A stretch of 64,000 nucleotides of DNA from Globomyces pollinis-pini (lineage: Eukaryota > Chytridiomycota > Chytridiomycetes > Rhizophydiales > Globomycetaceae): assembly GCA_025399215.1 (NCBI GenBank), contig MU621129.1, positions 29,667-93,666 on the forward strand. The letters run 5' to 3'. Of the stretch, positions 12,323 to 24,051 are shown piece after piece; position 1 is the stretch's first letter, and the number at the start of each line of letters is the position of its first letter. Position numbers and translations under genes: made by a program. The notes under the pieces were generated by a model. The model saw nothing but the letters and a program-made list of their open reading frames with translations, had not been told where the DNA came from and did no database searches.

Positions 12323-14386
12323 CTAATATTTAATGGTTTGGAAGTAATACCTCACACACAATGCCATTAGTACAAAATAGACAACAGATATAAAGATCGT
12401 GTTCGATCTGGGAGCGTTGTCGGGACTAGAGTTAGTTTCCAATTAGACATACTTGAACTCATTAATAGTAAAAAGTGTGACGATAATTGTTAAACCAACC
12501 AAAAATATCCATCGATTGGTAATAAAAAGCACACTTGGCCAAGTTTGATCTACGTTTCTGGTGTCTAGTATATATACATTTCCAGATTCTAAAAGTACAC
12601 TAATCCCACCATAGTGATCATTCCAAGGTATTCCGGCAATATGTAGAATTTTCTGTCATCAAATGCCAACAATAACTTACATTGGAGGCCACTCCAACAA
12701 ACCCATTGGACCACGTTCCTTTTAGAGTCCACCTTGATTCAGATACACCTAAGTTTAAATTGAATGGATTTACCAGGTAAGTCGACACTAGATATATCCC
12801 ACACAACACCATTTTGAGACGAAGTATACCAGCCCTAAACTGTTACACTAAAAATACGAACATCTATCTCCCTTATAAAATCATCAAAAACACTTTCCAA
12901 AGTAACTTGTAGTTTGGAAATGTAATGTCGAGCATAACCACTATACGTCTGAAGAGGTGAGGTTGCCCTTTTATCGGAAAAGACAAACAGTCGAGAAGAC
13001 TATTGATTAACACTGATGTTTGGGTACCACTGAAACTAGTGCAATAAATGTTTCATCCAAGTCTTTCTCCACCAACACCATATCCACCTAATAATTAGAC
13101 ATAAAAGAAAAGGTAAAATTACCTATAGTGAGAATTGATTAAATAGTACTTCAAAATCTGATCCATATAATCCAATAATAGGTTGAGTTTGAAGAATAAA
13201 TCCGTGTTGGGATTTGTTGTATGTCTTATCCTCAAGTTCCACAGTGAATATATGTTCAATAAATACAAATGCAACCAGATCAGCCATCTCCGATATTCCT
13301 AAGAACGTCAAATTTCCTCAAACAATACCCAAAACGGGCTTACTGGATATTAAGAGAAATGAATACTTACGTCAAAAAGTATAGGTAATCAACGCTATCT
13401 GAATCAATTAAATCTCCTCCAAGTCCAACTAATTCCGTCTGAGACTATCAAAATAAAACCATTCCAATACCTTCCACAGAACATCTTTGGCCCATATCCC
13501 ATCTATTATAAGTTATTTGAGGCAGCTGAATACCTGGGCCACTAGTAAATATTGATATTGAAATATGAAATATAACGGAACTTTCAATAGCTTTGTATTG
13601 AACTACCAAGATTGAATGATAGCCATCGCTGGGATAAAATTATTTTTGGAATATTTACCGTGATTTTAAGTAGGTATATATCAGTATTCGTTCCGGGTTA
13701 TCTTTCCGAAGTGGTCCAGGAATGGAGTTACTGTCCCATTGTATTTCATTTGACAAAGTTGACGGTTTCAACAGTCGAAATAACTTTAGATCTTTACTTC
13801 TACTGTAAAGAATATGATTGTTGTATGTGAATACTGTCAAATATGAGTTGTAGAGTAACATTACGAGTCTGTGTGAGTCCTAAACTCCCAGGAAATACGC
13901 TATCCAATGTAGGCTTTATAAACAATTGATTATCATTGTCTAATCCAGGTTCAATGAGAGTCGAATGAAATCTATAGATTGTCAAATTGAAAACTGAATT
14001 AAATACGTGATCCATTCATCTACAACTGAATAATAAATTAAAGCCAATCCAGTTTTAGTTAATTGAGAATATATGGTAGTTCCATTAATGGGTATGTGCG
14101 ATATTAAGCTAGTATTTGTTCGTATGTTAATATGTGCTAGTAATAAAACAAAAAATAATTCATACATCTTCCAATGGACCAATACAGTAATTGATTGTCG
14201 AAATAGAATATTTTCTGCGATACGTAATTGGATAATGGAAAAGAATGAGTATGATTTATAGTGAGAGGAGGAACGGAAGGTTTTGCTAAATATATCAGTA
14301 ATAGCAGGCAGAAACTTACCAATAAATATAACAAAGGTTATATAAGCCAAACCAATTCCAAACATTAGCAACGAATTGGGGACCAT
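12323..14386 (-). CDS. Unrecognised multi-exon membrane protein, lumenal-domain type
   Basis: I do not recognise this protein. It starts at MVPNSLLMFGIGLAY, giving one N-terminal membrane segment or signal anchor. A long extracytoplasmic-looking region follows, with N-x-S/T sites such as INHTHS, NTSLIS, INGTT and RNVTL and many beta-prone stretches. The C-terminus has two membrane helices (NRWIFLVGLTIIVTLFTI and IFISVVYFVLMALCV) separated by EFNPDNAPRS, ending in RYYFQTIKY. At least eight introns of 22-35 nt interrupt it, and joins near 13700 and 13450 are uncertain. The topology suits an ER or cell-surface protein. It shares a 52-bp divergent promoter with SWI5. Confidence 0.6.
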
Positions 14387-14438
14387 TTGGAACAATGAAC
14401 TTGAACTAAAAATTTGGAATTTTCTTGAGAAAATCTTA

Positions 14439-14848
14439 ATGACTAAAAGCGAAGATGAATTGAAAAATGTAGAAGAATCCTTAGTTCCTGTCACTCCAGA
14501 TCCAAAAGTAATTCAGCAGAAGTCGGTAAAGAATGATCCAATTGAATTAGCCGATTTGGATAATCAGAAACGAATCATTGATGAGTTAACAAAAGAACTG
14601 CATCAATTAGAAAGGAATTATCAGTACAATTCTATTTAACTTAATATCTATAGGGAACCTATCCCAATTGAAGATTATATGAAGGAACACATTAAACTTC
14701 TTCATCAATATAACGAAATTAAAGATATTGGGTATGATAGAAACGATTAATCTTGTTTAGGCAAATGTTGTTAGGACTTTGTGCGGAGCGGGAAGGGACT
14801 ACTACAAAAGATATGTACACCAAATTCAATTTAGATATGTCGGACTAG
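14439..14848 (+). CDS. SWI5: Recombination mediator Swi5
   Basis: Small nuclear protein that, with Sfr1, stimulates Rad51/Dmc1 strand exchange. The N-terminal part is charged and coiled-coil prone (NQKRIIDELTKELHQLERN). The diagnostic Swi5 core is at the C-terminus: EHIKLLHQYNEIKDIGQ joined to MLLGLCAEREGTTTKDMY and ending KFNLDMSD. Two short introns (after about 14637 and near 14732-14762) give a protein of about 115 residues, normal for the family. I start at the ATG at 14439. An earlier ATG at 14376 in the same frame would overlap the divergent gene's start. Confidence 0.88.
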
Positions 14849-15149
14849 GTTGATGTTGATAATAAAGTAAAAATGCACTTCACTATTAAAACTATCATGT
14901 ACTAGTGGTCCAACCTGCCGCATTCAGTCGATGGATTCAACATAGCGCGTGAAACTTCTAACTGGTACTGACATTGAACTAACTGATCATGATTCACCAA
15001 TGAAATTGGTCAATGAATTTGGTGACCACGTTAGATTGATATCTCATATCATATCGTATTACAAATTGCATCATGAGGCAACTGAGTCATTTGGTCGGGG
15101 CGTTTGATGGTCCAAGGGAACATCGATCAATCTACCTTCTACTATTCCT
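14849..15149. other. Intergenic region
   Basis: About 300 bp between SWI5 and the RING gene on the same strand. A coding-like stretch (near 14960-15060) could belong to an unrecognised 5' exon of the RING gene, but I could not join it convincingly. Confidence 0.35.
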
Positions 15150-16232
15150 ATGAAGAATTTAGAAAGTCCAATGAGCGATACTGCAGATTCAACCGTGATT
15201 GATTTACATCTATTCTCAGACGTTGATTCCTCCTCACCATCAATTACTTATACCCCTAAAGTGTCCTATTATATTGGTTTTCATCACCATACCATTTGGA
15301 AATCACAAGAAGAGTTCTATATTAAGGCTATTTACCTGCTTAGGGTGTTCTTGAAATTGGGACAGGTACAGTTTATCAATTAACTTTGTAGTCTATTTTT
15401 GGAATGGTTGCTTTAGCTATTTCGTCTCAATCAGATATACTATTGACTAACCTTATTCGTCTATATGTCGCTTTTCAACTTTCGCTAGTTTTATTCTTTC
15501 CTCTGTATTTTGCTGTTCCAAAACTTAAATCTACCATACAAATTAAAAAGAACTTTCGAGACTATTTGGAGAGAACAAGAGCGCCATTAAGATTGTAATA
15601 TGATCACGGTTCCTGATTATGTAGCTTCATTGATGTTATATTTCTTTGTCTTGCAACTGCCGGTGTTGTTCTGATTGTATTGCACAAACCCGAAACGGTA
15701 ATCAAAGAAACCCCATATCTGTTTGCTGCCTTGCTATTGTATATTTCATTTCAAATCCTAACGTTGTCCACTCCAATTGTTCTTCTCTTTTTCGGCTATT
15801 CCGCGTTGGTTATTGATAAACATTTGGCATTAAATGAGCAACATATCGCTGATAAAAGTAATCTATTGCGGTGGTACTTATATATTAGAGAGTCAATCAT
15901 ATGCATCAACAGAAAATGTCATTCTGGGCACATGTCAGATTAACACCGGGAAAATTTTATACTCAGTCAAAAAAGTTCCGCAACCGCTACTGGAACAGAT
16001 CAATCAACATGATAACAATACAACTGAAATACAGATCTATAGTGGAGATGCTAACTGTCCTATATGCTTACTAGACTATAAGAAGGATGATGTGCTAAGT
16101 CAATTGAATTGCCAACACCACTTTCATCACCAGTGCATTGTTGATCGACTTGTGGTAGGCTTGCAATGTCCATTATGCGTGAATGAACAAGATACAGTTG
16201 ATATTGGTATAATACCCGCCAATAAGACTTAG
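15150..16232 (+). CDS. Multi-pass membrane RING-H2 protein (probable E3 ubiquitin ligase)
   Basis: An acidic N-terminus (SDTADSTVIDLHLFSDVDSS) precedes about four hydrophobic segments around residues 55-200, for example LIRLYVAFQLSLVLFFPLYF and LFAALLLYISFQILTL. The C-terminal RING-H2 finger starts CPICLLDYKKDD, then CQHHFHHQC, and closes CPLC, so all eight zinc ligands (C-C-C-H-H-C-C-C) are present. Membrane RING-H2 proteins of this layout usually ubiquitinate membrane or lumenal quality-control clients, and the substrate here is unknown. Introns near 15366, 15597 and 15869 are short, and the last is only 18 or 22 nt depending on the acceptor used. Confidence 0.8.
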
Positions 16233-16356
16233 TAGACAAAAAATAAATCATTTTAGTAAGATGGATTTCATATTGGATTGATAAATATCCCATTTAGATT
16301 TTGGAATAGGCCGCATTGGCATTTTCACTCGGCGGTTCAATTACCGATTATCTGAA

Positions 16357-16388
16357 ACTAAGTGAAATTGATATCGTTTTCACTTAGT
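16357..16388. repeat. Perfect inverted repeat upstream of the Aur1-like gene
   Basis: Two 11-bp arms, ACTAAGTGAAA at 16357-16367 and TTTCACTTAGT at 16378-16388, are perfect complements around a 10-nt spacer. The element ends 43 bp before the ATG of the synthase. It could be an operator-like dimer site, an RNA hairpin in the 5' leader, or part of the RING gene's 3' end. Confidence 0.75.
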
Positions 16389-16431
16389 ACAGCGGCCAAC
16401 TGTGAATCTATATAAAGGTGATGGTTTATGA

Positions 16432-17364
16432 ATGGATGAATCAGTTAAGTATTTTTTGAACATGACCAAAACATCAGCAAGATCAACACAAACTGCTCTG
16501 TCCTTTGTATCTATAATTTATCCAATTGTGTTATGGCTTGTTTTATTTGCCTCTTGTAAATACATTCCTACAGATATCAGGCCTTCGATCAAAGTTGAAT
16601 TGTTACCATATCTGGAATCATTCTTATTCCGTACTCTACCTGGTTTTTTATCACTCACTGTGTTTTCTGCCACCATTGGACATTTTATTTTTCCTGATGT
16701 GAATTATTGGAAATTTGGTTTAATTCCTGGTGTTCTATTGGTTCTGGGGGAATTAGTCACGGTTGATCCCATTCCTGTTCTTGACGCTCTACTATTTCTA
16801 CCATACGGTGTACTATATTACTTGTCTCCAGTGCTATTTGTAATCTTCTGTCATCTTTACCGAACTACTGATTTGATCCGACCTTATTGTCATGCATTGG
16901 GTTGGATGAATGTTGCAGGGGTTGTGACTCAAATACTTATCCCATGTGCTGCTCCTTGGTATAATGACAAGATGGGAAACGAGCCTGCAAATTACTCAAT
17001 GCCAGGAGATCCAGCTGGTTTAGTGAATGTGGACAAGTTGTTTGGAACGGAAATGTACACAACGGCGTTTAACTCATCACCACTCGTGTTTGGGGCATTA
17101 CCGTCCCTTCATTCTGCCATGGCGGTAATATTTACATTCTTCTGCTTTAAGCTGTCCACTAGGCTGGGACTTGGGAGTTTGGTGTACATGTGTTGGATGT
17201 GGATGTCTACCATTTACTTTAGACATCATTATATGTTTGACCTATACCTTGGAGGAGTCTACGCATTAGTTGCATTTAAGATCTTCTATGTACCAAGCAA
17301 GAGTTTTGATAAATCCAGTATATTACCAGTTCACAATAAGGATATTAAATCTATCATACTGTAA
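16432..17364 (+). CDS. AUR1: Aur1-like inositol phosphorylceramide synthase (PAP2 superfamily)
   Basis: An intronless integral membrane protein of 310 residues with about six to eight hydrophobic segments. The PAP2/IPC-synthase motifs are present: GALPSLHSAMA with the catalytic His, and YFRHHYMFDLYLGG with the second His and Asp. In fungi this Golgi enzyme transfers phosphoinositol from phosphatidylinositol to ceramide, an essential sphingolipid step. The length is a little shorter than S. cerevisiae Aur1. A related PAP2-type phosphatase or synthase with another head group is possible, but the PSLH..RHHY..D spacing fits IPC synthases best. An inverted repeat lies just upstream. Confidence 0.8.
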   Translation: MDESVKYFLNMTKTSARSTQTALSFVSIIYPIVLWLVLFASCKYIPTDIRPSIKVELLPYLESFLFRTLPGFLSLTVFSATIGHFIFPDVNYWKFGLIPGVLLVLGELVTVDPIPVLDALLFLPYGVLYYLSPVLFVIFCHLYRTTDLIRPYCHALGWMNVAGVVTQILIPCAAPWYNDKMGNEPANYSMPGDPAGLVNVDKLFGTEMYTTAFNSSPLVFGALPSLHSAMAVIFTFFCFKLSTRLGLGSLVYMCWMWMSTIYFRHHYMFDLYLGGVYALVAFKIFYVPSKSFDKSSILPVHNKDIKSIIL

Positions 17365-17615
17365 AAACGATAGAAAAACACGTATTAATTAATAAAGCAT
17401 ATTATGCAACTAACTATTTCCGATCACGTTAACCAACACTTCCAAGGCATAGATTGTATCACCTAAGTCCTATTTTAAATTTCCGCTCGATAATTCCGCT
17501 CCTGGTGGCACATTCTTGTTTGAGAATCATTCAAAATAATTCAACCACTCTAGTCCAAATTAGGAAAGTCTATAACAGATTGAGATTTTTTGTTTCTTAT
17601 TAAAATTAACAACAA

Positions 17616-18667
17616 ATGAATTATTACTGTACGGGATCTTTCCAATTGATTTGTTTGGCAATTGGTGCATTGGGATCTTGCTGGGTTATCTATTCAACTA
17701 AAATGCCCTCTAATCCATTCTCCAAATTCGTCAAATTATTGATGCTTACAAATTTGGGTTTAGCTGGTAATTGAACTTAATTGATTGATTCTAGTGTTTT
17801 CATTTGTGATGATTGTCGGGTCGTCATTTCTAACTCCAAATTCTTTAATCCTATCTTTCATTGCTTTTGTTATTTCATCATTGGTGAGGTTGTTCTATTT
17901 GATTTCATTGACAATATCTTGGATACCTTACTATATCGTTTGTAACAGTGGTACTTTTAAATCAATACGTTGGAAGATCATTTTGGGAGTCATTATTTTC
18001 ATATCATTACTACTTTTTATTATACCAGCTTGGTTCACTGATATATCGAGGTACATCTTATTAAACTTATATTTTTAGTTTACAAGCAGTTGCGGTTGCA
18101 GATAGTTTTTTATTGATCTTGGCCGTGAATTTAATGATTTATTTCAATATACAAACCTGGAGAGAATTGCGATCACAGCGGATAGATCGAATGTCAAATC
18201 TATCTGGACCTACCTTCCACACTAATGAAGTTTTCAAACACACTGCAGCAAATATGATGAAAAAGTTCTCTGGAATATTTGCTATCATTGAAATCTTGAT
18301 TTGGATTCCAACAATTATATATCAACTCATTTATGCGTACCATTTAACAGATTTGGAAAAACTAAATTTACCATATGGAATGGTTTTGCTGTATAACATC
18401 TCACAAGGCCTCTTTGCTATGAATGGATTCTTTCATGCTTGGGGTATCAGTTATTCGTTGAAGAAATGGACTCCAAAAATCAAACCCAAGGTTATTTTAC
18501 CCAAATCTGATCCACAATCTATCCATAGTCAGCACCATGGACAAAATCATCAACAAGTGATGATTCATGAAAATTCACATATCCAATCAATGAAAGCAGA
18601 ATTATCTGATTTGATCGATTTTGAAGCATCCTTGGTTCAACCACCAGTAATTGTGAAAGTGGTCTAA
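17616..18667 (+). CDS. Seven-transmembrane protein, GPCR-like
   Basis: Three exons join over short introns (about 17770-17796 and 18051-18079) to give a protein of about 330 residues. I count seven hydrophobic segments: FQLICLAIGALGSCWVIY, then LMLTNLGLAVFSFVMIVG, FIAFVISSLVRLFYLI, WKIILGVIIFISLLLFI, DSFLLILAVNLMIYF, FAIIEILIWIPTIIY and LLYNISQGLFAMNGFFHAW. The N-terminus is short and the roughly 60-residue tail is hydrophilic and His/Gln-rich. The layout resembles Git3/cAMP-receptor-like fungal GPCRs, but I see no diagnostic motif, so the receptor role is inference. It is not obviously related to the 7TM pair at 62.8-64 kb. Confidence 0.65.
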
Positions 18668-18732
18668 GAAGCTGACTGTATAAAATTATATATTTGTATA
18701 GAATCATATTGTTTATTGTTTTGTTTGAGACA

Positions 18733-19889
18733 TCAGCCAGTTTTTCTGATTTCCTTCAAAATACTCTCAGCCCCCATCTCAAGAAGAACGTTGGCGAGAC
18801 TAACACCCAATTGCTCAGCAGCAGATACTTGATTCTCAAACCCTTCGACCAGTTCGGTTTCCAATTCGTGTCGTAATTGCCGACTTCCATCCAATGAAGT
18901 TACCGAGCCAATTAACTTGAGTTTTGTCTGGTTACATTCAGTAGTGACGCCTAAAGGTACAGAACAACCACCCTCTAATCGCCTCATGAATGACCTCTCA
19001 CTTGTACAACGCAATAAAGATTCTAAATCAATCAATGGTTTAAGGGTTTCAATCTTTTTTGTTAAAGAAAATGTAGTTACCACAGCTGCATCATCCATTC
19101 GACACTCGATTCCTAATGCTCCTTGACCAACTGCATAAAGCATATGCTCTTTTTCCATAATTTGCGATATCCTGTTATCCCAGCCCATTCGATGTACTCC
19201 TGCATATGCCAAAATCAATGCTAAGATTACAAAATAGAGTACCATTACCATCATAACCATTTTCTGGATCATCCAATTTCCTTAATCTTTACGTGAACGT
19301 TAACTAAGAGTCGATATACCTTGTATTCAAGTTTCCACGCTATTTTATTTAATTTTCGTGTTTAAATCTTACCATATCTTTAAAAGTTAAATGAGGCAAT
19401 GTCTTCTTTAACTGAGCAATTCGACGAACAGAACTTGACCCAATTACTGAACCAGTTGGTAAATCTTGTAATGTTTTTCCTTGGTTTTTCAAACTCATGA
19501 TGACAACGTCTCTGTTGAATTAATTGGATAATAAATCACCTTGGATCTTCCCTCTTCATAATTGCTGCTAAAAACATCCCATCGGGTAAAGTTGTAGGAA
19601 CATCTACAAATTAGATAAAATATCAGATACCTTTCAGTGAATGTACAACTAAATCTACTGATTTCTCACATAACGCAACCTCTAGCTCTTTAGTGAATAA
19701 GGCTTTAGTTCCAATTTTGTTTAAAGCAATATCTTGAATTTGGTCACCAGTAGTAGTCATTCCATTGATGGTAAAATTAATGGATGGATACAAATCTTGC
19801 AATGTTTTTTGAACATGATGAGCTTGAATAAGGGCCAACTGGGACTCTCTTGTTCCTATCACAATAGTTTTCGGTGATGAAATGTTCAT
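18733..19889 (-). CDS. HEM3: Porphobilinogen deaminase (hydroxymethylbilane synthase)
   Basis: Cytosolic heme-pathway enzyme that joins four porphobilinogens into hydroxymethylbilane. The N-terminus [32 protein letters not shown] and [12 protein letters not shown] (the KD joined over an intron) are textbook family motifs. [11 protein letters not shown] supplies the substrate-binding arginines. [20 protein letters not shown] and LEGGCSVP follow, the last holding the cysteine that carries the dipyrromethane cofactor. Introns near 19633, 19512 and 19378 are short. The start MNISSPK at 19889 is preferred. The in-frame ATG at 19943 is followed directly by a donor-like GTAAGT. The next gene upstream ends only 71 bp away. 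Confidence 0.95.
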
Positions 19890-19960
19890 TTGAAAAAAGA
19901 AAATGAGAGTCGTGTCGAACTCAATGGTGGAGATACTTACCATAAGAATTTATAAAAATA

Positions 19961-20982
19961 TTATTTTTGCTCTTTATTTAAAGTTGCCAATATATCGGAG
20001 ATGAGAGAGACTCTTTTGGTTTCTCGAATGAACGGATTAGACGATGATTTGCTGTTGTCGCTTGTAGAAGAAGTTGAAACTCCTGAATAAACTTGATTAG
20101 GGTTTTTAGTTGTTAAATGAATAACTGGTTCCCCTTTGGAATTATGATAAGCAGATTCAACCCAGAACTAGATATTAAACTATTAATTATTACTTCATGT
20201 TCAGTATCCCGTAGCTTTGATTGATCTCCAGTCAAAGCAGAGTAAAGAGCTTTAGAGTTATATGAATCTTGGTAGTTTGCTGTAGCTTTGAAACCTTGAA
20301 CACCAACTTCCAAAACATTTTTGGCTCTATTGATTCCTAGAATTCTTCCAATCACCTTCACTTGTGGGTCGGGTTGTGTAGTGGTTGAATAGACGATAGG
20401 GAATATTTTTGATGGATAAGTTGGTAATTTATTGAGACCTACCAATTAATTCTATAGAAAATACCTAATGCAGAATTCCATGAAGTCTCATCTGCTTTCT
20501 TTAACTTAATAGATTCCAAGAACGAAGGGCGAAGAGATTTTGCATAGTTTAACCATGCGGTCCATTCCGATTTATCCAATAAACTTAATGGTTTCATTGG
20601 AACTTTCTGAAAAACGTTAAGCAATTGTTGATTACATGTGAATTAGTATCAAAGTTGTAGGAACAAGATAAAAATTCATCTTTTGCACTGTCTGGCATTT
20701 GTCTTGGTGTTGGAAACAATTCCTTCCATCTAGCCAAAGAATCCACTCTATACTGCCCTGATTCTACCTATAAATAGGTTTAATAATATTTTGAAATACT
20801 TTAGCAGTTTTAAATTGTTTTTGATCGTAAATTGGAACTTGAATGAATTTATGAGGAACTTTCATAGTATGCTTTAATCCCCATTCTCCTTGCCTTCTCA
20901 ACTCCTTTGTGGTTTTGATTACTTGGTTTTTCCCTAGAGAAACGAATGCAGACTGTCTTAGTTGATGTGCGAATGAATCCAT
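19961..20982 (-). CDS. MRP51: Mitochondrial small-subunit ribosomal protein Mrp51-like
   Basis: The start MDSFAHQLRQSAF followed by LRRQGEWGLKHTMKVP matches the fungal Mrp51 (bS1m-type) family. In that family an R-x-GEWGLK-type motif lies near residue 35 and the protein belongs to the mitoribosomal small subunit. The body is basic and beta-rich, and the tail (SSNPFIRETKRVSLISDILATLNKEQK) is confidently in frame to the stop at 19961. Introns near 20762, 20620 and 20430 are short. There is no obvious presequence beyond a few basic residues, as in yeast Mrp51. Family assignment rests mainly on the N-terminal motif. Confidence 0.72.
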
Positions 20983-21099
20983 ATTTAACGTGAAAAAAAA
21001 AGACAATTTGGAATTCATACTAAACAGGAGCTTGAATAAAAGGATTTAGGGAAGCAAATAAATACAAGAAAATAAGAACAATGAAAGCGAAAGATTGTA

Positions 21100-23219
21100 T
21101 TAAAAACAAATAAATTTCTTAACTTGTTCCTTTAGCTTGTCAAAAACAGTAGATTTCTCATTCTGTAGGTTAATTGCATTGTAATCAATGGTCATACGTG
21201 GTTGGTAATCAAACATCTTCAAGTAAAATGCTAATTCCAATTCAAATGTTCGTTGAATGTTCTCACCCTTTCGGAAGCCATGCCCTTCACCTTCAAACAC
21301 ATAGTACTCATGATAGAGTCCTTGTTTTTTGAGCGATTCGACAATGGATTCAGCTTGACTGGGTGGTACAACTGCATCAATAGATCCTTGAAGAATCAAT
21401 AACGGTGATTTCATTTGATCCCTAACATCAACAAAAAAGTGTTCAATTTACACAAAGTTAATTGGGGATCTGTTGTAATAAACTTCAGGGATCTCTTCTA
21501 AAGATCCACCCACTAAGCCATTCAAATAATGAGATTCAAACTTATGAGTTGTTCCAGCCAACAACTTTAAGTCAGACACTCCATAGTGTGAAGTACCAGC
21601 AGTGAATACCTCAGGGCGATATGCCAAGCAACTCAATGCCAAATAACCACCAGCAGATCCTCCAGTGACAAAAAGTCGTTTACGGTCCGCTAATCCCGCT
21701 TGATTCAGGTAAAGAGCAGCAGAACAAGTATCCTCAACGTCTACAACACCCCATTGACCATTTAATCGATCGCTATTCATATTAATTTATTGAAAAATAC
21801 CGATATTTGGTACCATAATTTGAAGATCCACCATAGTTTACCTCCGCAAACGCAAATCCTCTCGTGGTGTAGTATTGAATGGAGAGTGACAAACCAGCAG
21901 ATGTGTGTGAAGTAGGACCTCCATGGCATCTTATAATACACGGTGGCAATTCATTTGCCAAACCAACATAACCAGGATTTTTAGGAGGATAATAAATCAA
22001 ATGAACATCTTCTTTTGATTCAGATGACTGGAATTTGATGTACTGATGGGTTGAAAAAAATTCAGGATCAATGGAAGTATGTGTAGATACTCGGATAGCT
22101 AAAGGCTCTTTTGTGGTAATGCTGGCAGAGTATAAGGAAGTGAATTTTGTTGCTGTGCTGGAAATAAAAGTTATACGTCCAGCTAAACCATTGTGTGATG
22201 GGACAGTTCTAACTTGTGTTACATTGGTAAACTCAGTGGTCCATTTCTGAACTTCCTTTGTTGTAGGATTTATGATTGCTAATACTGGTTCACCATTATC
22301 AGTGTATACAGCAACAATAGTACCGTCTGATAATAAATCATAGGTAGAACTAGTGTTAGTGACTAATTTCTTACTCTCCCAACATCCAAGCAGGCTGAGA
22401 ATATTCATATGGACCGTTTGTAATGGCTTCTATTTTTTTAGATGCGGTGCTATATTCCATAATGTTATTCCAACCACTACTGTCACTGGCAAAATAAAGG
22501 TTGGTTGCTGAACTCCATACAATTGATGAAATTCCCTCAGTGTTTGATTTGGTGATTCTAGAGGCGTTGAAAATAGCTTTATCTCTAAATTCGGCAACAT
22601 ATAAAGCAGAAGCATTCCATTGCATCGACGGGTGATTCCAGCTAATCCAAGCTAACTGATTCCCATCACTTGAAAACCTTGGGCAGGTGTAAAAGTCTTC
22701 TCCAGAACATATATCAGAAATTGATTTTGAATCAAAATCAATTAATGCAAGTGAATTCTTTACATTTTCACGATCTGAATGATCTTCACAAATTGCAACA
22801 GCAAATTTTAAAGATGGATGAATATCAAAATCGGCATATCGTTTTCCATCTTGTCCATCATTTAACTTGATTATGTTTGCCTGAGAATCACGAAGGTATA
22901 ACTGCTTTGTTGCTTCCACGTAAATTATAATACCATCTAATGCAGCCAAAGGAGCACCACCATATTCATGAATGCCAGTCGTGCAATCCTTGATAAAATC
23001 CAATTCGGTGAGAATATTCTCAGAGTCAGCATCATTAAGTTGCTTTAAGGTTGACTTCAAAACTGCTGATCTCCCTTGTTCATCAGGTCTTCCTTCAACA
23101 ACATACAAATCACCAGTAACTTTATCTACATAGGTAGAGCTAAGGCTTTTTGATGCTTTTGTTAAAGATTCTGCTGATATTGGAGAATCCCAGGTACCAA
23201 ATGATTTTGTAACTGCCAT
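21100..23219 (-). CDS. Prolyl oligopeptidase-family serine peptidase (S9)
   Basis: A predicted beta-propeller of about 350 residues precedes an alpha/beta-hydrolase domain. The propeller has repeats such as CPRFSSDGNQLAWISW and SIVWSSATNLYFASD. The nucleophile elbow is TGGSAGGYLAL, the acidic residue lies in GSIDAVVPPSQAE and the His in GEGHGFRKGEN, so the Ser-Asp-His triad is complete. The arrangement is that of dipeptidyl/acylaminoacyl peptidases of subfamily S9C. No signal peptide or membrane anchor is seen, which suggests a cytosolic enzyme trimming short peptides. Two short introns (near 22388 and 21782) plus one near 21430 are needed. The start MAVTKSFG at 23219 is the only good ATG. 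Confidence 0.88.
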
Positions 23220-23619
23220 AAAAAATATAAAAAAGAAGTAAAATAATTCTGTCCTTGGTTCAGTTACACAAACTGTTCACATGCCACTTCAAAGAAACGG
23301 TAGTATGTGGTAGGTTGAACCAATTTAGTGAATGGATAAACCGATGAAACCAAACACAAATAAAATGTGTTGTAAAAATCTGAATTGAATTTTAATTCTA
23401 ATGAAGGAGTTTGAAAGGAATAGACTTTTATGTGTATATTTTACAATTTTTGACCTGCGCGTATACTGGTCAACTATCGATACTAGAAAATGACACGAAT
23501 TGATATTAATTCTGTAAATACCAAAAAATTAAATGTAACTTTGTTTCAAATGCCTCTCATCTTAGGAAATCAATTCAATAAAACGCGACTCAAATAGACT
23601 TTTAATCCAAGAGACGGGA
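23220..23619. promoter_or_regulatory. Divergent intergenic region
   Basis: About 400 bp, AT-rich, between the S9 peptidase and the small gene at 23620. I see no RNA gene or repeat. Confidence 0.4.
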
Positions 23620-24051
23620 ATGCCTAACCAAACCACCAGAAACCAATTAATAAAATTGACTGGAAAGCCTAAACAAGCACTAGAAATTTCGAATGAGAAC
23701 ATTCGAAAGAAATTCACGTTATTTTGGTACAATGAATATGTTTGGCTGAAGCATCAAGTTCAATTGGTAAGTATACAATGTTAATCATGTTTAGCATATT
23801 AAAAATTCAAAGCACCTTAAAGAAAAACAGATTGAAAAGACTTTGAAGACTGTTGGTAACTTATTATTAGAGCGCTGGGATAAAATACCCCAGATATTGA
23901 CGTTTGACATGAATGAAATAATCTGTAATTATCATAGGTAGTCGAGCTCTAAACATTAACGTGTAGAATAACGTTTCGAGCAAGAAAACTCTGCCATCGT
24001 TACAACTCATTTAGAATGAATGAACAAAAAAAATTGAAAGAAATGAATTGA
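23620..24051 (+). CDS. Small basic protein, unrecognised (about 125 aa)
   Basis: Three exons, each too short to stand out alone, join cleanly. The first is MPNQTTRNQLIKLTG to WLKHQVQL. A 28-nt intron (about 23767-23794) follows, then HIKNSKHLKEKQIEKTLKTV to NEIICNYH. A second short intron (near 23938-23966) leads to RITFRARKLCHRYNSF and the stop. The product is rich in Lys, Arg and aromatic residues and probably helical, with no signal peptide. Both introns have GT..TAG ends and keep frame, which supports a real gene. I cannot assign a function. It lies 256 bp before the phosphodiesterase on the same strand. Confidence 0.55.

Noticed and set aside
12323..14386. Assignment of the unknown membrane gene to TMEM231 or a GPI-transamidase subunit
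   Set aside because: The topology fits loosely, but I could not align any diagnostic motif.
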